Source of the DNA: an uncultured Lachnospiraceae bacterium | GTDB lineage: Bacteria > Bacillota > Clostridia > Lachnospirales > Lachnospiraceae | Length of the DNA stretch: 64,000 bases | Assembly: GCA_902779305.1 (NCBI GenBank) | Contig: CACZBD010000010.1 | Span: 1-64,000 of the forward strand | Direction of reading: 5' to 3' | Part shown: one piece after another, positions 29,609-38,884 of the stretch | Layout: every line of letters starts with the position of its first letter | How positions within the stretch are numbered: the first letter of the stretch is position 1 | Program-made: the position numbers and the translations under genes | Notes under the pieces: model-generated | The model's input: the letters and a program-made list of their open reading frames with translations, nothing else | Told to the model about the DNA's origin: nothing | Database searches by the model: none

Positions 29609-30322
29609 ATGAAGAAGACAATCATCGTAATGCCGGTGGCCAACGAGGAAGGAAGCATCGGCGGCGTTTTGGAACAGATCTTACAACTTCCCTATGATAA
29701 TCTTTATGTGTATCCGGTCATGGATGCATATTCCAAAGACGGGACCGAGCGGATCATACGTGAAATGGAGCAGAAAAGCGACAGGATCCGTTTGATCTTT
29801 CATGAAAGATCATATGGTGTGGTTTCCTGTTACCTTTACGGTTTTCAACAGGCTTTAAAGGATGGCGCAGAGCGGATCATTGAAATGGACGGCGGCGGTT
29901 CGCATCTTCCCGAAGAGATCCCGCAGTTTATCGAGAAGCTCGATGAGGGCTATGACTGCGTATGGGGTTCCCGCTATGTCAAAGGCGGAGATATCAGCAA
30001 TCATCCCCTATACCGCAGGATCTTAAGTTCCGGCGGCACGATCCTTTCCAATCTGGTGCTCGGCACAAAACTCAAGGATATGACGAGCGGGTTTGAGGCT
30101 TTTCAGCGACCTGTGCTGGAAGGGCTGGATCTGGACGCGTTCTTATCCACCGGCCATATGTATCAGACGGAGATGCGTTTTTACTGCAGAAACCTGCGTA
30201 CGGTCGAGGTGCCGATCCACTATGTCGGCTCCGAATCCAGCCTGAAATTCAAATCAGTCAAAGAAGCGCTTCGCATTCTTTTCCAACTGAAGAAATACGA
30301 ACCAAACGTCCGCAGGCAGTAA
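29609..30322 (+). CDS. GT2 family glycosyltransferase (DPM1-like)
   Basis: A 237-residue soluble GT-A glycosyltransferase. IIVMPVANEEGSIGGVL starts the nucleotide-sugar fold, and EMDGGGSHLPEEIPQF (about 90) is in the place of the usual DxD/DADxxH segment. There are no C-terminal membrane helices. Relatives make polyprenyl-phosphate sugars or act on lipid carriers. A Rho-independent terminator overlaps its last codons. Confidence 0.8.
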   Translation: MKKTIIVMPVANEEGSIGGVLEQILQLPYDNLYVYPVMDAYSKDGTERIIREMEQKSDRIRLIFHERSYGVVSCYLYGFQQALKDGAERIIEMDGGGSHLPEEIPQFIEKLDEGYDCVWGSRYVKGGDISNHPLYRRILSSGGTILSNLVLGTKLKDMTSGFEAFQRPVLEGLDLDAFLSTGHMYQTEMRFYCRNLRTVEVPIHYVGSESSLKFKSVKEALRILFQLKKYEPNVRRQ

Positions 30323-30338
30323 AGCGGACGTTTTCTTT
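30304..30338 (+). terminator. Rho-independent terminator after the GT2 gene
   Basis: A 10-bp stem (30304-30313 with 30324-30333) with a 10-base loop is followed by a T-rich tail. The stop codon of the upstream gene lies in the loop. Confidence 0.8.
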
Positions 30339-30379
30339 ACAGTTCTCCCGTTCTTTATTTTTTTTTAATACTTCTTTTA

Positions 30380-30408
30380 TTGACAACATCCCGGCGTAGT
30401 CTTATGAT
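30380..30408 (+). promoter_or_regulatory. groESL promoter
   Basis: Consensus TTGACA (30380-30385), 17-bp spacer, TATGAT (30403-30408). The predicted start near 30415 lies immediately before the CIRCE operator. Confidence 0.9.
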
Positions 30409-30419
30409 GTATTCGTTGG

Positions 30420-30446
30420 TTAGCACTCAAAAAGAAAGAGTGCTAA
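30420..30446 (+). promoter_or_regulatory. CIRCE operator (HrcA binding site)
   Basis: A perfect inverted repeat TTAGCACTC-N9-GAGTGCTAA. This is the heat-shock operator bound by HrcA. Its place just after the promoter means HrcA would block groESL transcription until heat or misfolded protein titrates GroEL. hrcA itself is not in the window. Confidence 0.98.
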
Positions 30447-30496
30447 CAGAATTCAGAGTCTCATTTATATGAGCGAAAATAAGGAGGCGTAGTGTT

Positions 30497-30781
30497 ATGA
30501 AGTTAGTACCGCTTGGCGACAGAGTTGTGTTAAAGCAACTGGTGGCTGAAGAAACGACTAAATCCGGCATCGTTCTGCCCGGTCAGGGCAAAGAAAAGCC
30601 GCAGCAGGCTGAAGTGATCGCAGTAGGTCCCGGGGGCGTGATCGACGGGAAAGAAGTTAAGATGCAGGTCAGTGTCGGACAACAGGTGATCTATTCCAAA
30701 TATGCAGGAACGGAAGTAAAACTGGAAGAAGATGAATACATCATCGTAAAACAGAGCGACATTCTCGCTGTAGTGGAGTAA
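30497..30781 (+). CDS. groES: Co-chaperonin GroES
   Basis: A 94-residue GroES. PLGDRVVLKQ at the N-terminus, the mobile loop (EETTKSGIVLPGQGKEKPQ) and the C-terminal DEYIIVKQSDILAVVE are typical. Seven subunits cap the GroEL ring. AAGGAGG precedes the ATG, and the leader contains the CIRCE operator. Confidence 0.98.
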   Translation: MKLVPLGDRVVLKQLVAEETTKSGIVLPGQGKEKPQQAEVIAVGPGGVIDGKEVKMQVSVGQQVIYSKYAGTEVKLEEDEYIIVKQSDILAVVE

Positions 30782-30800
30782 AACGCAGAATCAGTATTGA

Positions 30801-32443
<1,643 letters not shown>

Positions 32444-32444
<1 letters not shown>

Positions 32445-32464
32445 CAAGTGCCGGGGGCACTTGC
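32444..32464 (+). other. Small hairpin at the groEL stop codon
   Basis: A perfect 9-bp stem (32444-32452 with 32456-32464) with a GGG loop begins on the last base of the groEL stop. No T-tract follows, so it is more likely a 3'-end stabiliser or part of the repeat block that follows than a terminator. Confidence 0.55.
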
Positions 32465-32468
32465 GTAC

Positions 32469-32587
32469 TTGACACGATTTCGCAGAAATCGTGTCAGGAG
32501 CGACGTAGTCGCGACGTGTATTTGCCGCAATCTTTGATTGCGGCAGGAGCGGCGAAGCCGCGACGTGAATTTGCCGCAATCTCGCAG
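32469..32587. repeat. Tandem two-hairpin repeats downstream of groEL
   Basis: Two full units and a third partial one, about 50 bases each (32469-32521, 32522-32570, 32571-32587). Each full unit has a long hairpin (12 bp at 32470-32496; 10 bp at 32523-32545), then AGGA, a short 5-bp hairpin (32500-32512; 32549-32561) and GACGTGwAT. The hairpin bases differ between units but keep pairing, and the links between them are conserved. This is the pattern of a REP-like palindromic family. With the terminator and the downstream promoter it fills the 307-bp space between groEL and the GGDEF gene. Confidence 0.7.
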
Positions 32588-32620
32588 AAAGTCCGGATCC
32601 GGGAGGATCCGGACTTTTTT
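32588..32620 (+). terminator. Rho-independent terminator of groESL
   Basis: A 13-bp perfect stem (32588-32600 with 32605-32617), GGGA loop and T-run. It is the strongest terminator in the window. Confidence 0.92.
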
Positions 32621-32716
32621 GTGTGCCTAAGCTGATTCAATGTGAAGCTGAAAGGAAGACCGGATGAGAGCAGATGCGAAGCCGGGTGCCGGCTCGATAA
32701 AGGGGCCTGCTCGCTG

Positions 32717-32745
32717 TTGCGTGGGATACGTGGCTATGGTAAAAT
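32717..32745 (+). promoter_or_regulatory. Promoter placed for a leaderless GGDEF mRNA
   Basis: TTGCGT (32717-32722), 17-bp spacer ending in TGG, TAAAAT (32740-32745). Six bases separate the -10 from the ATG at 32752, exactly as at addB. No Shine-Dalgarno is present. Confidence 0.55.
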
Positions 32746-32751
32746 TACAGT

Positions 32752-34068
32752 ATGTATGATACCTTCCTGCAACAACTGATACAGATCAATATGCTTCCGC
32801 TCTGTCTCATCCTTTTTCTGGTCCTGTTTCTTCGTTTTAACGACCGTTATGAGCATGAGCTGACCGTGGAATTCTATCCGATCCTGGTTTTTATTCTGGG
32901 GCTGATCCTTGTGGATAATCTGGATTATTACTCCTATGATGTCAGAAATAACGGGCTTTTGCATGTTCTGATCGCGGTAATCGGCTACAACTTAAGGATC
33001 ACGATCCTGCTGTCGTTGATCCAGGTCATGCTGAAAAACACGGGGCCCGGACCGATCAAGAAAAGCGGCCTGATCCGGAAGCGGATCATTCTCTTTGCCC
33101 CCGCGATCCTCAATCTGTTCATCACGAGTCTTGCGCTGTTTACACACCTTGTGTTCTGGTATGATGACAACGGCCTGATCGTCAGAGGACCATTTGCCTA
33201 CACACCGCACTTTGTTGCGCTTTATTATGCGGTTCTTGTATTCGCATTTTCGTTTTATATCCGGAAACATTTCGGTAAGACCAACGAAGCGATCATCATC
33301 GGTCTGATGACGGTTTTGAGCATGCTGGGAACTTATGTTGAGATGCAGTTCTCATTAAGAGGGATCCTGATCGGCATCCTGGCCATGGCCATCACATTTT
33401 ACTATCTGTGCCTGCATATCGAATATTTCAAATATGACATTCTGACCGGTGCCCTGAACCGGACCAGTTTTCTGGCCGACAGACAGAAGTTTGCCGCTAA
33501 GGGAGGCGGCATGATCATCATGATCGACCTGAACGATCTGAAGAAGATCAATGACGAGAAAGGCCATGCGGAGGGCGATCTGGCCCTGAAGAGCATTGTG
33601 AATACGATCAACCACTGCATCGGATTCCAGAATATCCTGTACCGTGTCGGCGGGGATGAATTTGTGCTGCTCTGCAAAAACATGGAGGAAGAGGGGGCAA
33701 AAGAACTGATTGGATTGATCTCGGAACAACTGAGCAAGACCGAGTATTCCTGCGCCATGGGCTATGCATCCTGGGACGGTGTCACAAAGTTTGAGGAGGC
33801 ATATGAACGGGCGGATACATACATGTATGTGAACAAACGTGAGCAGAAAGAGGCCGTAAAGACCGTAAAGACCATAAAAACTGCGAACGATGATGCCTAT
33901 GTGGTAAAGACCACTACGAAAAAACGGAATAAATCCGGGGAAAAGACCGCAAAAGCAGAAAAAAAGCAAGAAGAAACCCAAAAACCGGAAGAAACCGGGA
34001 AGACTGAAGAAACTAAGAAAGCAGAAGGTACAAAGGAAGAAGATGGGACAACCAAAAAACCGGAATAA
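32752..34068 (+). CDS. Membrane-bound GGDEF protein (likely diguanylate cyclase)
   Basis: A 438-residue protein. The N-terminal half (about 10-220) holds about seven hydrophobic helices forming a sensor-like membrane module. The GGDEF domain covers about 225-365, with an intact GGDEF at residues 300-304 and MIDLNDLKKINDEKGH upstream. It would make cyclic di-GMP from GTP. The last 70 residues are a Lys/Glu/Thr-rich low-complexity tail with EETxKPEE-like repeats. The 3' end overlaps the next gene by 26 bases. The start has no ribosome site but follows a promoter directly. Confidence 0.88.
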   Translation: MYDTFLQQLIQINMLPLCLILFLVLFLRFNDRYEHELTVEFYPILVFILGLILVDNLDYYSYDVRNNGLLHVLIAVIGYNLRITILLSLIQVMLKNTGPGPIKKSGLIRKRIILFAPAILNLFITSLALFTHLVFWYDDNGLIVRGPFAYTPHFVALYYAVLVFAFSFYIRKHFGKTNEAIIIGLMTVLSMLGTYVEMQFSLRGILIGILAMAITFYYLCLHIEYFKYDILTGALNRTSFLADRQKFAAKGGGMIIMIDLNDLKKINDEKGHAEGDLALKSIVNTINHCIGFQNILYRVGGDEFVLLCKNMEEEGAKELIGLISEQLSKTEYSCAMGYASWDGVTKFEEAYERADTYMYVNKREQKEAVKTVKTIKTANDDAYVVKTTTKKRNKSGEKTAKAEKKQEETQKPEETGKTEETKKAEGTKEEDGTTKKPE

Positions 34069-34495
34069 GAAAAATACGGCATGGCTCTGGATCGTCCTGC
34101 ACCTGATGCTTGCCGTCTATGCACTCAGCACGGTCTTTTCAAAATTCGCTGCACAGGAAGAACATTTGACGTTTCGGTTCTTCCTTTTTTACGGTCTGGT
34201 CATTCTGCTGCTCGGACTTTACGCGATCGGCTGGCAGCAGATCATCAAGCGGCTGCCGCTTACCGTGGCTTACGCCAATAAGGCCGTCAGCGTGATCTGG
34301 GGCTGCATATACGGAATGATCTTCTTCAAAGAGAAATTAAATACAGGAAAGATCATAGGCGGCCTGCTTGTCGTCGCAGGAGTTGTTTTGTTTGCTTTAT
34401 CGGACACTTACGAGAAAACGACCGGATCGGTCAACGACAAAACAGACGATAAAATAGCAGATGATATTGATAAAACGGAAGGGGAGGGTGTGTGA
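34043..34495 (+). CDS. EmrE/ArnE-like small membrane transporter, first subunit
   Basis: A 150-residue protein with four hydrophobic helices (about 12-30, 40-58, 66-88, 95-115) and an acidic hydrophilic tail. The YANKAVSVIWGCIYGMIFFKE block is typical of the small DMT/SMR fold (EmrE, ArnE, ArnF). It begins inside the GGDEF gene and ends one base before the related gene at 34497, so the two are made together, like the ArnE/ArnF heterodimer that flips undecaprenyl-phosphate aminoarabinose. Confidence 0.75.
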   Translation: MGQPKNRNKKNTAWLWIVLHLMLAVYALSTVFSKFAAQEEHLTFRFFLFYGLVILLLGLYAIGWQQIIKRLPLTVAYANKAVSVIWGCIYGMIFFKEKLNTGKIIGGLLVVAGVVLFALSDTYEKTTGSVNDKTDDKIADDIDKTEGEGV

Positions 34496-34496
34496 C

Positions 34497-34841
34497 ATGC
34501 TGAAATTTGCACTTATCCTTGTGATCGGCACCTTCGTCAGCTCCGTGTCGCAGGTCATGCTGAAAAAAGCAGCCATGAAAGAATATGCGAATGTGATCCG
34601 GGAGTATCTGAACCCCCTGGTGATCTTTGCATATGTTTTGTTTTTTGTATCGACACTTGCCAGCATTCTGGCCTATAAAGGCATTCCGCTGTCTATGGGA
34701 CCCGTGCTGGAGGGCAGCGCCTATATTTTTGTGACCGTTTTTGGCGTCACCATTTTTAAAGAGAAGCTGAATACAAAAAAGGTGATCGCGCTGTTGCTCA
34801 TTCTTGCCGGGATCGTCATCTATTCTCTGTTTGGAGAATAG
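34497..34841 (+). CDS. EmrE/ArnF-like small membrane transporter, second subunit
   Basis: A 114-residue four-helix protein. SVSQVMLKKAA near the N-terminus and LEGSAYIFVTVFGVTIFKEKL (about 72) are characteristic of the DMT/SMR group. It shares the KEKLNT segment with its neighbour, which indicates a duplicated pair. The start at 34497 follows GGAAGGGGAGG. It converges with a polyprenyl-phosphate-type GT2 at 34863, consistent with flipping of that enzyme's lipid-sugar product; this link is inferred. Confidence 0.78.
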   Translation: MLKFALILVIGTFVSSVSQVMLKKAAMKEYANVIREYLNPLVIFAYVLFFVSTLASILAYKGIPLSMGPVLEGSAYIFVTVFGVTIFKEKLNTKKVIALLLILAGIVIYSLFGE

Positions 34842-34862
34842 GCCGGAGGCTGCAGAGTTCTG

Positions 34863-35807
34863 TTATTTTTCTTCGTTGTCTTTTGAATCGGACACTTCAT
34901 CAATGATGAAGGGCGGGCGATTCCTGGAAGCATCCAGCGCACGCCAGACATATTCCCCCAAGATCCCCAGCATCATTAAGATCAGTCCCGTGGAAAGCAG
35001 GATCAGGCAGATCAGCGTTGACCAGCCCCTTAAAGGCGTAGCGGCCACGAAGTATTCGATCACGACCTCGATGATCCATAAGAACGAAAGGACTGCAAAC
35101 ACAAAGCCGATCCCGGACATGAACCGGATCGGGAAATAGGAAAAACTCATCATGGAATCCAGCACCAGCTTGATCTTCTTGGACAGTGTCCATCTGGACT
35201 TTCCGACTTCGCGGTCTTTGCGGTGAAAATAGATCTTTTCGGATTTGAAGCCCACCCAGAGAACCTGCAGTGTCAGTGCGGAATTCTTTTCGTCCAGCAT
35301 CTCCAGCACTTTGATCACCTGTTTGTCCAGCAGATAGCAGTCAAATCCGCCCTTTGGCATGTTCTTGTCAATGAACCTCCTGACGATCGCATAATACAGA
35401 TTGGCAAAGAGTTTCTTGATCGCGGAATCGTCCCGCTCTTCCCGGACGGCGATCACAACCTTGTTGCCGCGTTTCCAGCTTTCATACATCTCAAGGATCA
35501 GCGAGGAGTCTTCCTGCAGATCCGCCTGCTTTGTAACGGCACAGTCGCCGGTGCACTGGGACAAGCCCGCCAGGATCGCGGAATGTTCGCCGAAATTACG
35601 GGAAAGTTTCACCAGTTTGACATTGGAAGGATCCAGACGCTGGATCTGCTGCATGACGTCGTAGGAGTCGTCTCCCGACCCGTCATCGACCATGACGATC
35701 TCATAATCGCCGAGCCGGTCCAGTATCTTTTCCCGCATGTCCTCATATAACATCATCAGTGTGTCTGCGTTATAGTACACAGGGATGACGATCGATATCT
35801 TGCTCAT
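34863..35807 (-). CDS. GT2 glycosyltransferase with two C-terminal helices (GtrB/ArnC-like)
   Basis: A 314-residue GT-A enzyme. It has ISIVIPVYYNADTL at the start, MVDDGSGDDS (about 43), KQADLQEDSSLILEMY (about 95) and DREVGKSRWTLSKKIK (about 205), then two membrane helices (about 230-252 and 264-288). This is the layout of polyprenyl-phosphate glucosyl- and 4-formamido-arabinosyl-transferases. The start at 35807 has a perfect AGGAGG 6 bases upstream; upstream open frame has no support. It is divergent from the deoxy-aminosugar genes. Confidence 0.9.
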   Translation of the reverse strand: MSKISIVIPVYYNADTLMMLYEDMREKILDRLGDYEIVMVDDGSGDDSYDVMQQIQRLDPSNVKLVKLSRNFGEHSAILAGLSQCTGDCAVTKQADLQEDSSLILEMYESWKRGNKVVIAVREERDDSAIKKLFANLYYAIVRRFIDKNMPKGGFDCYLLDKQVIKVLEMLDEKNSALTLQVLWVGFKSEKIYFHRKDREVGKSRWTLSKKIKLVLDSMMSFSYFPIRFMSGIGFVFAVLSFLWIIEVVIEYFVAATPLRGWSTLICLILLSTGLILMMLGILGEYVWRALDASRNRPPFIIDEVSDSKDNEEK

Positions 35808-35872
35808 GATGCCTCCTGAACGATCGTTCTGTCGCATTTCGCATAGGAAAACGCGGCGAACGCATTTACAAC

Positions 35873-35905
35873 AGTATAGCAAATATTTCGTGATTGTGGT
35901 ACTAT
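35873..35905. promoter_or_regulatory. Overlapping divergent promoters between GT2 and DegT genes
   Basis: On the minus strand TGC-TATACT (35881-35873) would serve the GT2 gene. On the plus strand TGG-TACTAT (35897-35905) would serve the aminosugar operon. Both are extended -10 elements without a clear -35. Their closeness suggests shared control of the GT2 and sugar synthesis. Confidence 0.45.
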
Positions 35906-35942
35906 GAACTGGATAGTTTGTAAAAATGAAAGGAAACCGGTT

Positions 35943-37043
35943 ATGGTACCTGTAAATGAATTGATCCGCGGCTTTAAACTCTACCAGCAGGAATATGAGG
36001 AGGCCGCGTTAAGAGTCCTTAGGAGCGGCTGGTATGTGCTCGGACATGAAGTTGAGGATTTTGAGAAGGAATTTGCAGCCTCTCTCGGAGAGGAATGCTA
36101 CTGCGCGGGCGTAGCCAACGGACTGGATGCGATCATGCTCGGTCTCATGGCAGCAGGCATCGGAGCGGGTGATGAAGTCATCGTGCAGGCAAACGGCTAT
36201 ATCGCAACGATGCTTGGTGTGATGCAGTGCGGCGCGGATCCCGTTTTTGTGGAACCGGATGCATATTACCAGCTGGATGCGGACAAGATCGAAGCGGCCA
36301 TCACGCCGAAGACCAAGGCCGTTCTGGTTACCCACCTTTACGGGCAGGCGACCCGCATGGACGCGATTTTGGATGTATGCAAACGAAACGGTCTCAGGCT
36401 GTTTGAAGACTGCGCACAGTCCCATTATGCACCGTATAAGGGCAAAAACACGGGGCTTTTCGGTGATGCTTCCTTCTTCAGTTTCTATCCGACCAAGAAC
36501 CTGGGCGGATTCGGAGACGGAGGCGGCGTGATCTCCAAGGACCCGGAACTCATCAGTCGTGTGAAAACACTGCGCAATTACGGTTCCGACAGGCGTTACC
36601 ACAATATCGCCATCGGATTTAACATGCGTCTCGACGAGATCCAGGCAGCCCTGCTCCGCGTCAAGGTGCGCCATATGCCGGAGCTTCTTGCAAACAGGGA
36701 TCATATCGCGCAGAGGTATCTCGCGGGGATCCGGAATCCGAAGGTGGAACTTCCCCTGACGGACAAGGACTGCAAGCACACCTGGTATCAGTTCATCATC
36801 CGTGTGGACGATCAGGACAAGTTCCGTAAATTCCTCGAGGAAAAAGGCGTCAAGACGGATATTTCCTGGAAGGTTCCGCCGTATCTGCAACCCTGTATGG
36901 TGGAAAAATACGGCTACAAGCGCGGTGATTTTCCCATTACGGAAGAACTCTGTGACCATATCGTGACACTTCCGATGATGGATTTCATGGAAGAAGAGGA
37001 GATCGATCAGGTCATTGAAGGAGTAAACGCGTATGAAAGTTAA
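35943..37043 (+). CDS. DegT/DnrJ/EryC1/StrS family sugar aminotransferase
   Basis: A 366-residue PLP enzyme that transfers an amino group from glutamate to a nucleotide-linked keto-sugar. FYPTKNLGGFGDGG (about 185) contains the PLP lysine, and FEDCAQSHYAPYKGK (about 155) and RNYGSDRRYHNIAIGFNMRLDEIQAA (in part; about 215) are typical of the family. The start at 35943 has AAAGGA upstream; the longer frame begins inside the promoter. It overlaps the FdtA-like gene by 11 bases. Its partners point to a 3- or 4-amino deoxyhexose. Confidence 0.93.
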   Translation: MVPVNELIRGFKLYQQEYEEAALRVLRSGWYVLGHEVEDFEKEFAASLGEECYCAGVANGLDAIMLGLMAAGIGAGDEVIVQANGYIATMLGVMQCGADPVFVEPDAYYQLDADKIEAAITPKTKAVLVTHLYGQATRMDAILDVCKRNGLRLFEDCAQSHYAPYKGKNTGLFGDASFFSFYPTKNLGGFGDGGGVISKDPELISRVKTLRNYGSDRRYHNIAIGFNMRLDEIQAALLRVKVRHMPELLANRDHIAQRYLAGIRNPKVELPLTDKDCKHTWYQFIIRVDDQDKFRKFLEEKGVKTDISWKVPPYLQPCMVEKYGYKRGDFPITEELCDHIVTLPMMDFMEEEEIDQVIEGVNAYES

Positions 37044-37440
37044 GGGATGTCAGTGGGTCGATGCAAGGCTTGTTTCGGAGAGCGACGGGCAGCTCTGGGT
37101 TGCCGAAGAGAAAAACTTCGTGCCCTTTACGATCCGCCGCGTGTTCTGCGTGATGAATGTCGCTGAGGGAAGATCAAGAGGCGACCATGCGACGAAGAAG
37201 ACGAAACTGATCCTCTTCCCGATCTGCGGCAGCTGTGATGTGGTCGTGAACGATGGGGAAAATCAGGAATCTTTTCATATGGATGACCCTACAAAAGGGC
37301 TCTGCATCGATGCAATGATCTGGCGGAGCATGCAGAATTTCACACCGGACTGTATCATGATGGCACTCTGCGACCGGCCTTTCGCGCCGGGAGAGGAGAC
37401 CTATGATGATTTTGAGGAGTATCTGGCGGCGTTAAAATGA
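37033..37440 (+). CDS. FdtA/QdtA-like NDP-hexose 3,4-ketoisomerase (WxcM-like)
   Basis: A 135-residue single-domain cupin. RGDHATKKTKLILFPICGSCDV (in part; about 50) carries the catalytic His region of the WxcM C-terminal family, and PTKGLCIDAMIWRSMQNF (about 86) is also typical. Such enzymes move the keto group of dTDP-4-keto-6-deoxyglucose to C3 so that a C3 aminotransferase can act. It overlaps both neighbours, so it is translationally coupled. Confidence 0.85.
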   Translation: MKVKGCQWVDARLVSESDGQLWVAEEKNFVPFTIRRVFCVMNVAEGRSRGDHATKKTKLILFPICGSCDVVVNDGENQESFHMDDPTKGLCIDAMIWRSMQNFTPDCIMMALCDRPFAPGEETYDDFEEYLAALK

Positions 37441-38801
37441 GTATCACGATCAACAATATTCTCGAAGAAAAAACCCAAAACGCGAAACATACCCCAGAGG
37501 AACTGGATGCGTGGTTTCGGACCGTCAACAAAACAGCGGACGTTCATCTGAACAGGATCCCGCTGTCCGCATGCCACCCCTGGTTCTATGATGAGATGTC
37601 GGGGCTGATCCGGAATACGGATAATTCTTTTTTCCAGATCGGCGGTATCAGGCTTACCGAGAATGACGGGACCAGAAAGGAACAGCCCATCATCATTCAG
37701 GATGAGATCGGCTTTCTTGGTATTATCTGCACCAAGATCGACGGGGTATGGCATTATCTGATGCAGGCCAAGATAGAGCCCGGAAATGTCAACGTGGTGC
37801 AGCTTTCCCCGACGATCCAGGCGACCAAGAGTAATTTTGAGCAAAAGCACGGCGGAAAGAGACCGCAGTTTCTGGAATATTTTCTGGATATGGAACCGGA
37901 CCACATTCTGGTCGACCAGATCCAGTCGGAGCAGTCTTCCAGATTTTTATGCAAGAGAAACCGGAATGTCCTTCTGATGGTCGATCATGAGCTCGAAGAA
38001 ACGGATAATCACCGCTGGATGACCTTAAGACAGATCAAGGAATGGATGCACAGGGACAATCTGATCAACATGGATACGAGAACGGTCCTGTCCTGTATTC
38101 CTTACGTGCTTCTCGGAGAAGAGGGCGATGTCCCGTTTTCCAACAGTTCCTATTTTGAGAAAAGCGCACAGAGCATCAACCGGAAGACGATCGTTGAGAT
38201 CTACAAAGAGATGAACGATTACAAGATGTTCAAGAAGCCGGCCATCCGGCACATTTCGCTGAAGGAACTCTCGGACTGGCAGATGCTGCCGGATGAGATC
38301 TCGCATAAAGGATCCTATCCGTTCAAGGTGATCTACTGTGATGTGGAGATCAACGGCCGTGAGGTCAGACACTGGAGACAGCCGCTGATCGCGGCAAACG
38401 GCAGCGCAACCATCGGCTTGATCTGCTGTGACGATAACGGTATTTTAAAGTTTCTGGTCAGGCCCAGAGCGGAGATCGGGTGCCTGGATGCGATCGAACT
38501 GGGACCGACGATCCAGCAGGAGGCCGGAACGGAGCCGGTAGAAGATGCCGTGACATCGCTGTTTTATGAGAAACTGAAAAAACAGGAAGGCATCCTAGCC
38601 GACATCATGCTTTCGGAAGAAGGCGGACGTTTCTATCAGGAGCAGAACAGGAACATCATCATCCAGGTGGACCGCAAAGAACTCGGGCGGCTTCCGAAAG
38701 GCTATGTTTTAAGTGACTACGGAACCCTGAACCTTTTGACGCAGATCAACAACTGTGTGAACATCCAGCTCCGGAACCTGCTGTCGCTGCTTGAGATTTA
38801 G
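37437..38801 (+). CDS. NDP-hexose 2,3-dehydratase
   Basis: A 454-residue protein built of two related halves, as in the TylX3/EvaA family. LQAKIEPGNV-like (MQAKIEPGNVNVVQLSPTIQ, about 102) in the first half corresponds to LVRPRAEIGCLDAIELGPTI (about 339) in the second. The enzyme removes the C2 hydroxyl of NDP-4-keto-6-deoxyhexose on the way to 2-deoxysugars. It is best known from actinomycete antibiotic clusters and is less usual in a Clostridium-type genome. The start overlaps the preceding stop (ATGA). Confidence 0.88.
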   Translation: MSITINNILEEKTQNAKHTPEELDAWFRTVNKTADVHLNRIPLSACHPWFYDEMSGLIRNTDNSFFQIGGIRLTENDGTRKEQPIIIQDEIGFLGIICTKIDGVWHYLMQAKIEPGNVNVVQLSPTIQATKSNFEQKHGGKRPQFLEYFLDMEPDHILVDQIQSEQSSRFLCKRNRNVLLMVDHELEETDNHRWMTLRQIKEWMHRDNLINMDTRTVLSCIPYVLLGEEGDVPFSNSSYFEKSAQSINRKTIVEIYKEMNDYKMFKKPAIRHISLKELSDWQMLPDEISHKGSYPFKVIYCDVEINGREVRHWRQPLIAANGSATIGLICCDDNGILKFLVRPRAEIGCLDAIELGPTIQQEAGTEPVEDAVTSLFYEKLKKQEGILADIMLSEEGGRFYQEQNRNIIIQVDRKELGRLPKGYVLSDYGTLNLLTQINNCVNIQLRNLLSLLEI

Positions 38802-38884
38802 AGCGAGCCGAAATCAGCGTTCGTGGAACCATCGTTCACAGTCAAATATTGCATCAAAACGAGAAATCACGGAAAGGAGATGGC

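Noticed and set aside
32469-32587. Possible CRISPR array
   Set aside because: Only two full units, adjacent without spacers, and each is itself made of hairpins; no cas genes are near.
35223-35750. 175-codon plus-strand frame opposite the GT2 gene
   Set aside because: The minus-strand protein has all GT2 motifs and a perfect AGGAGG; the plus frame has neither.
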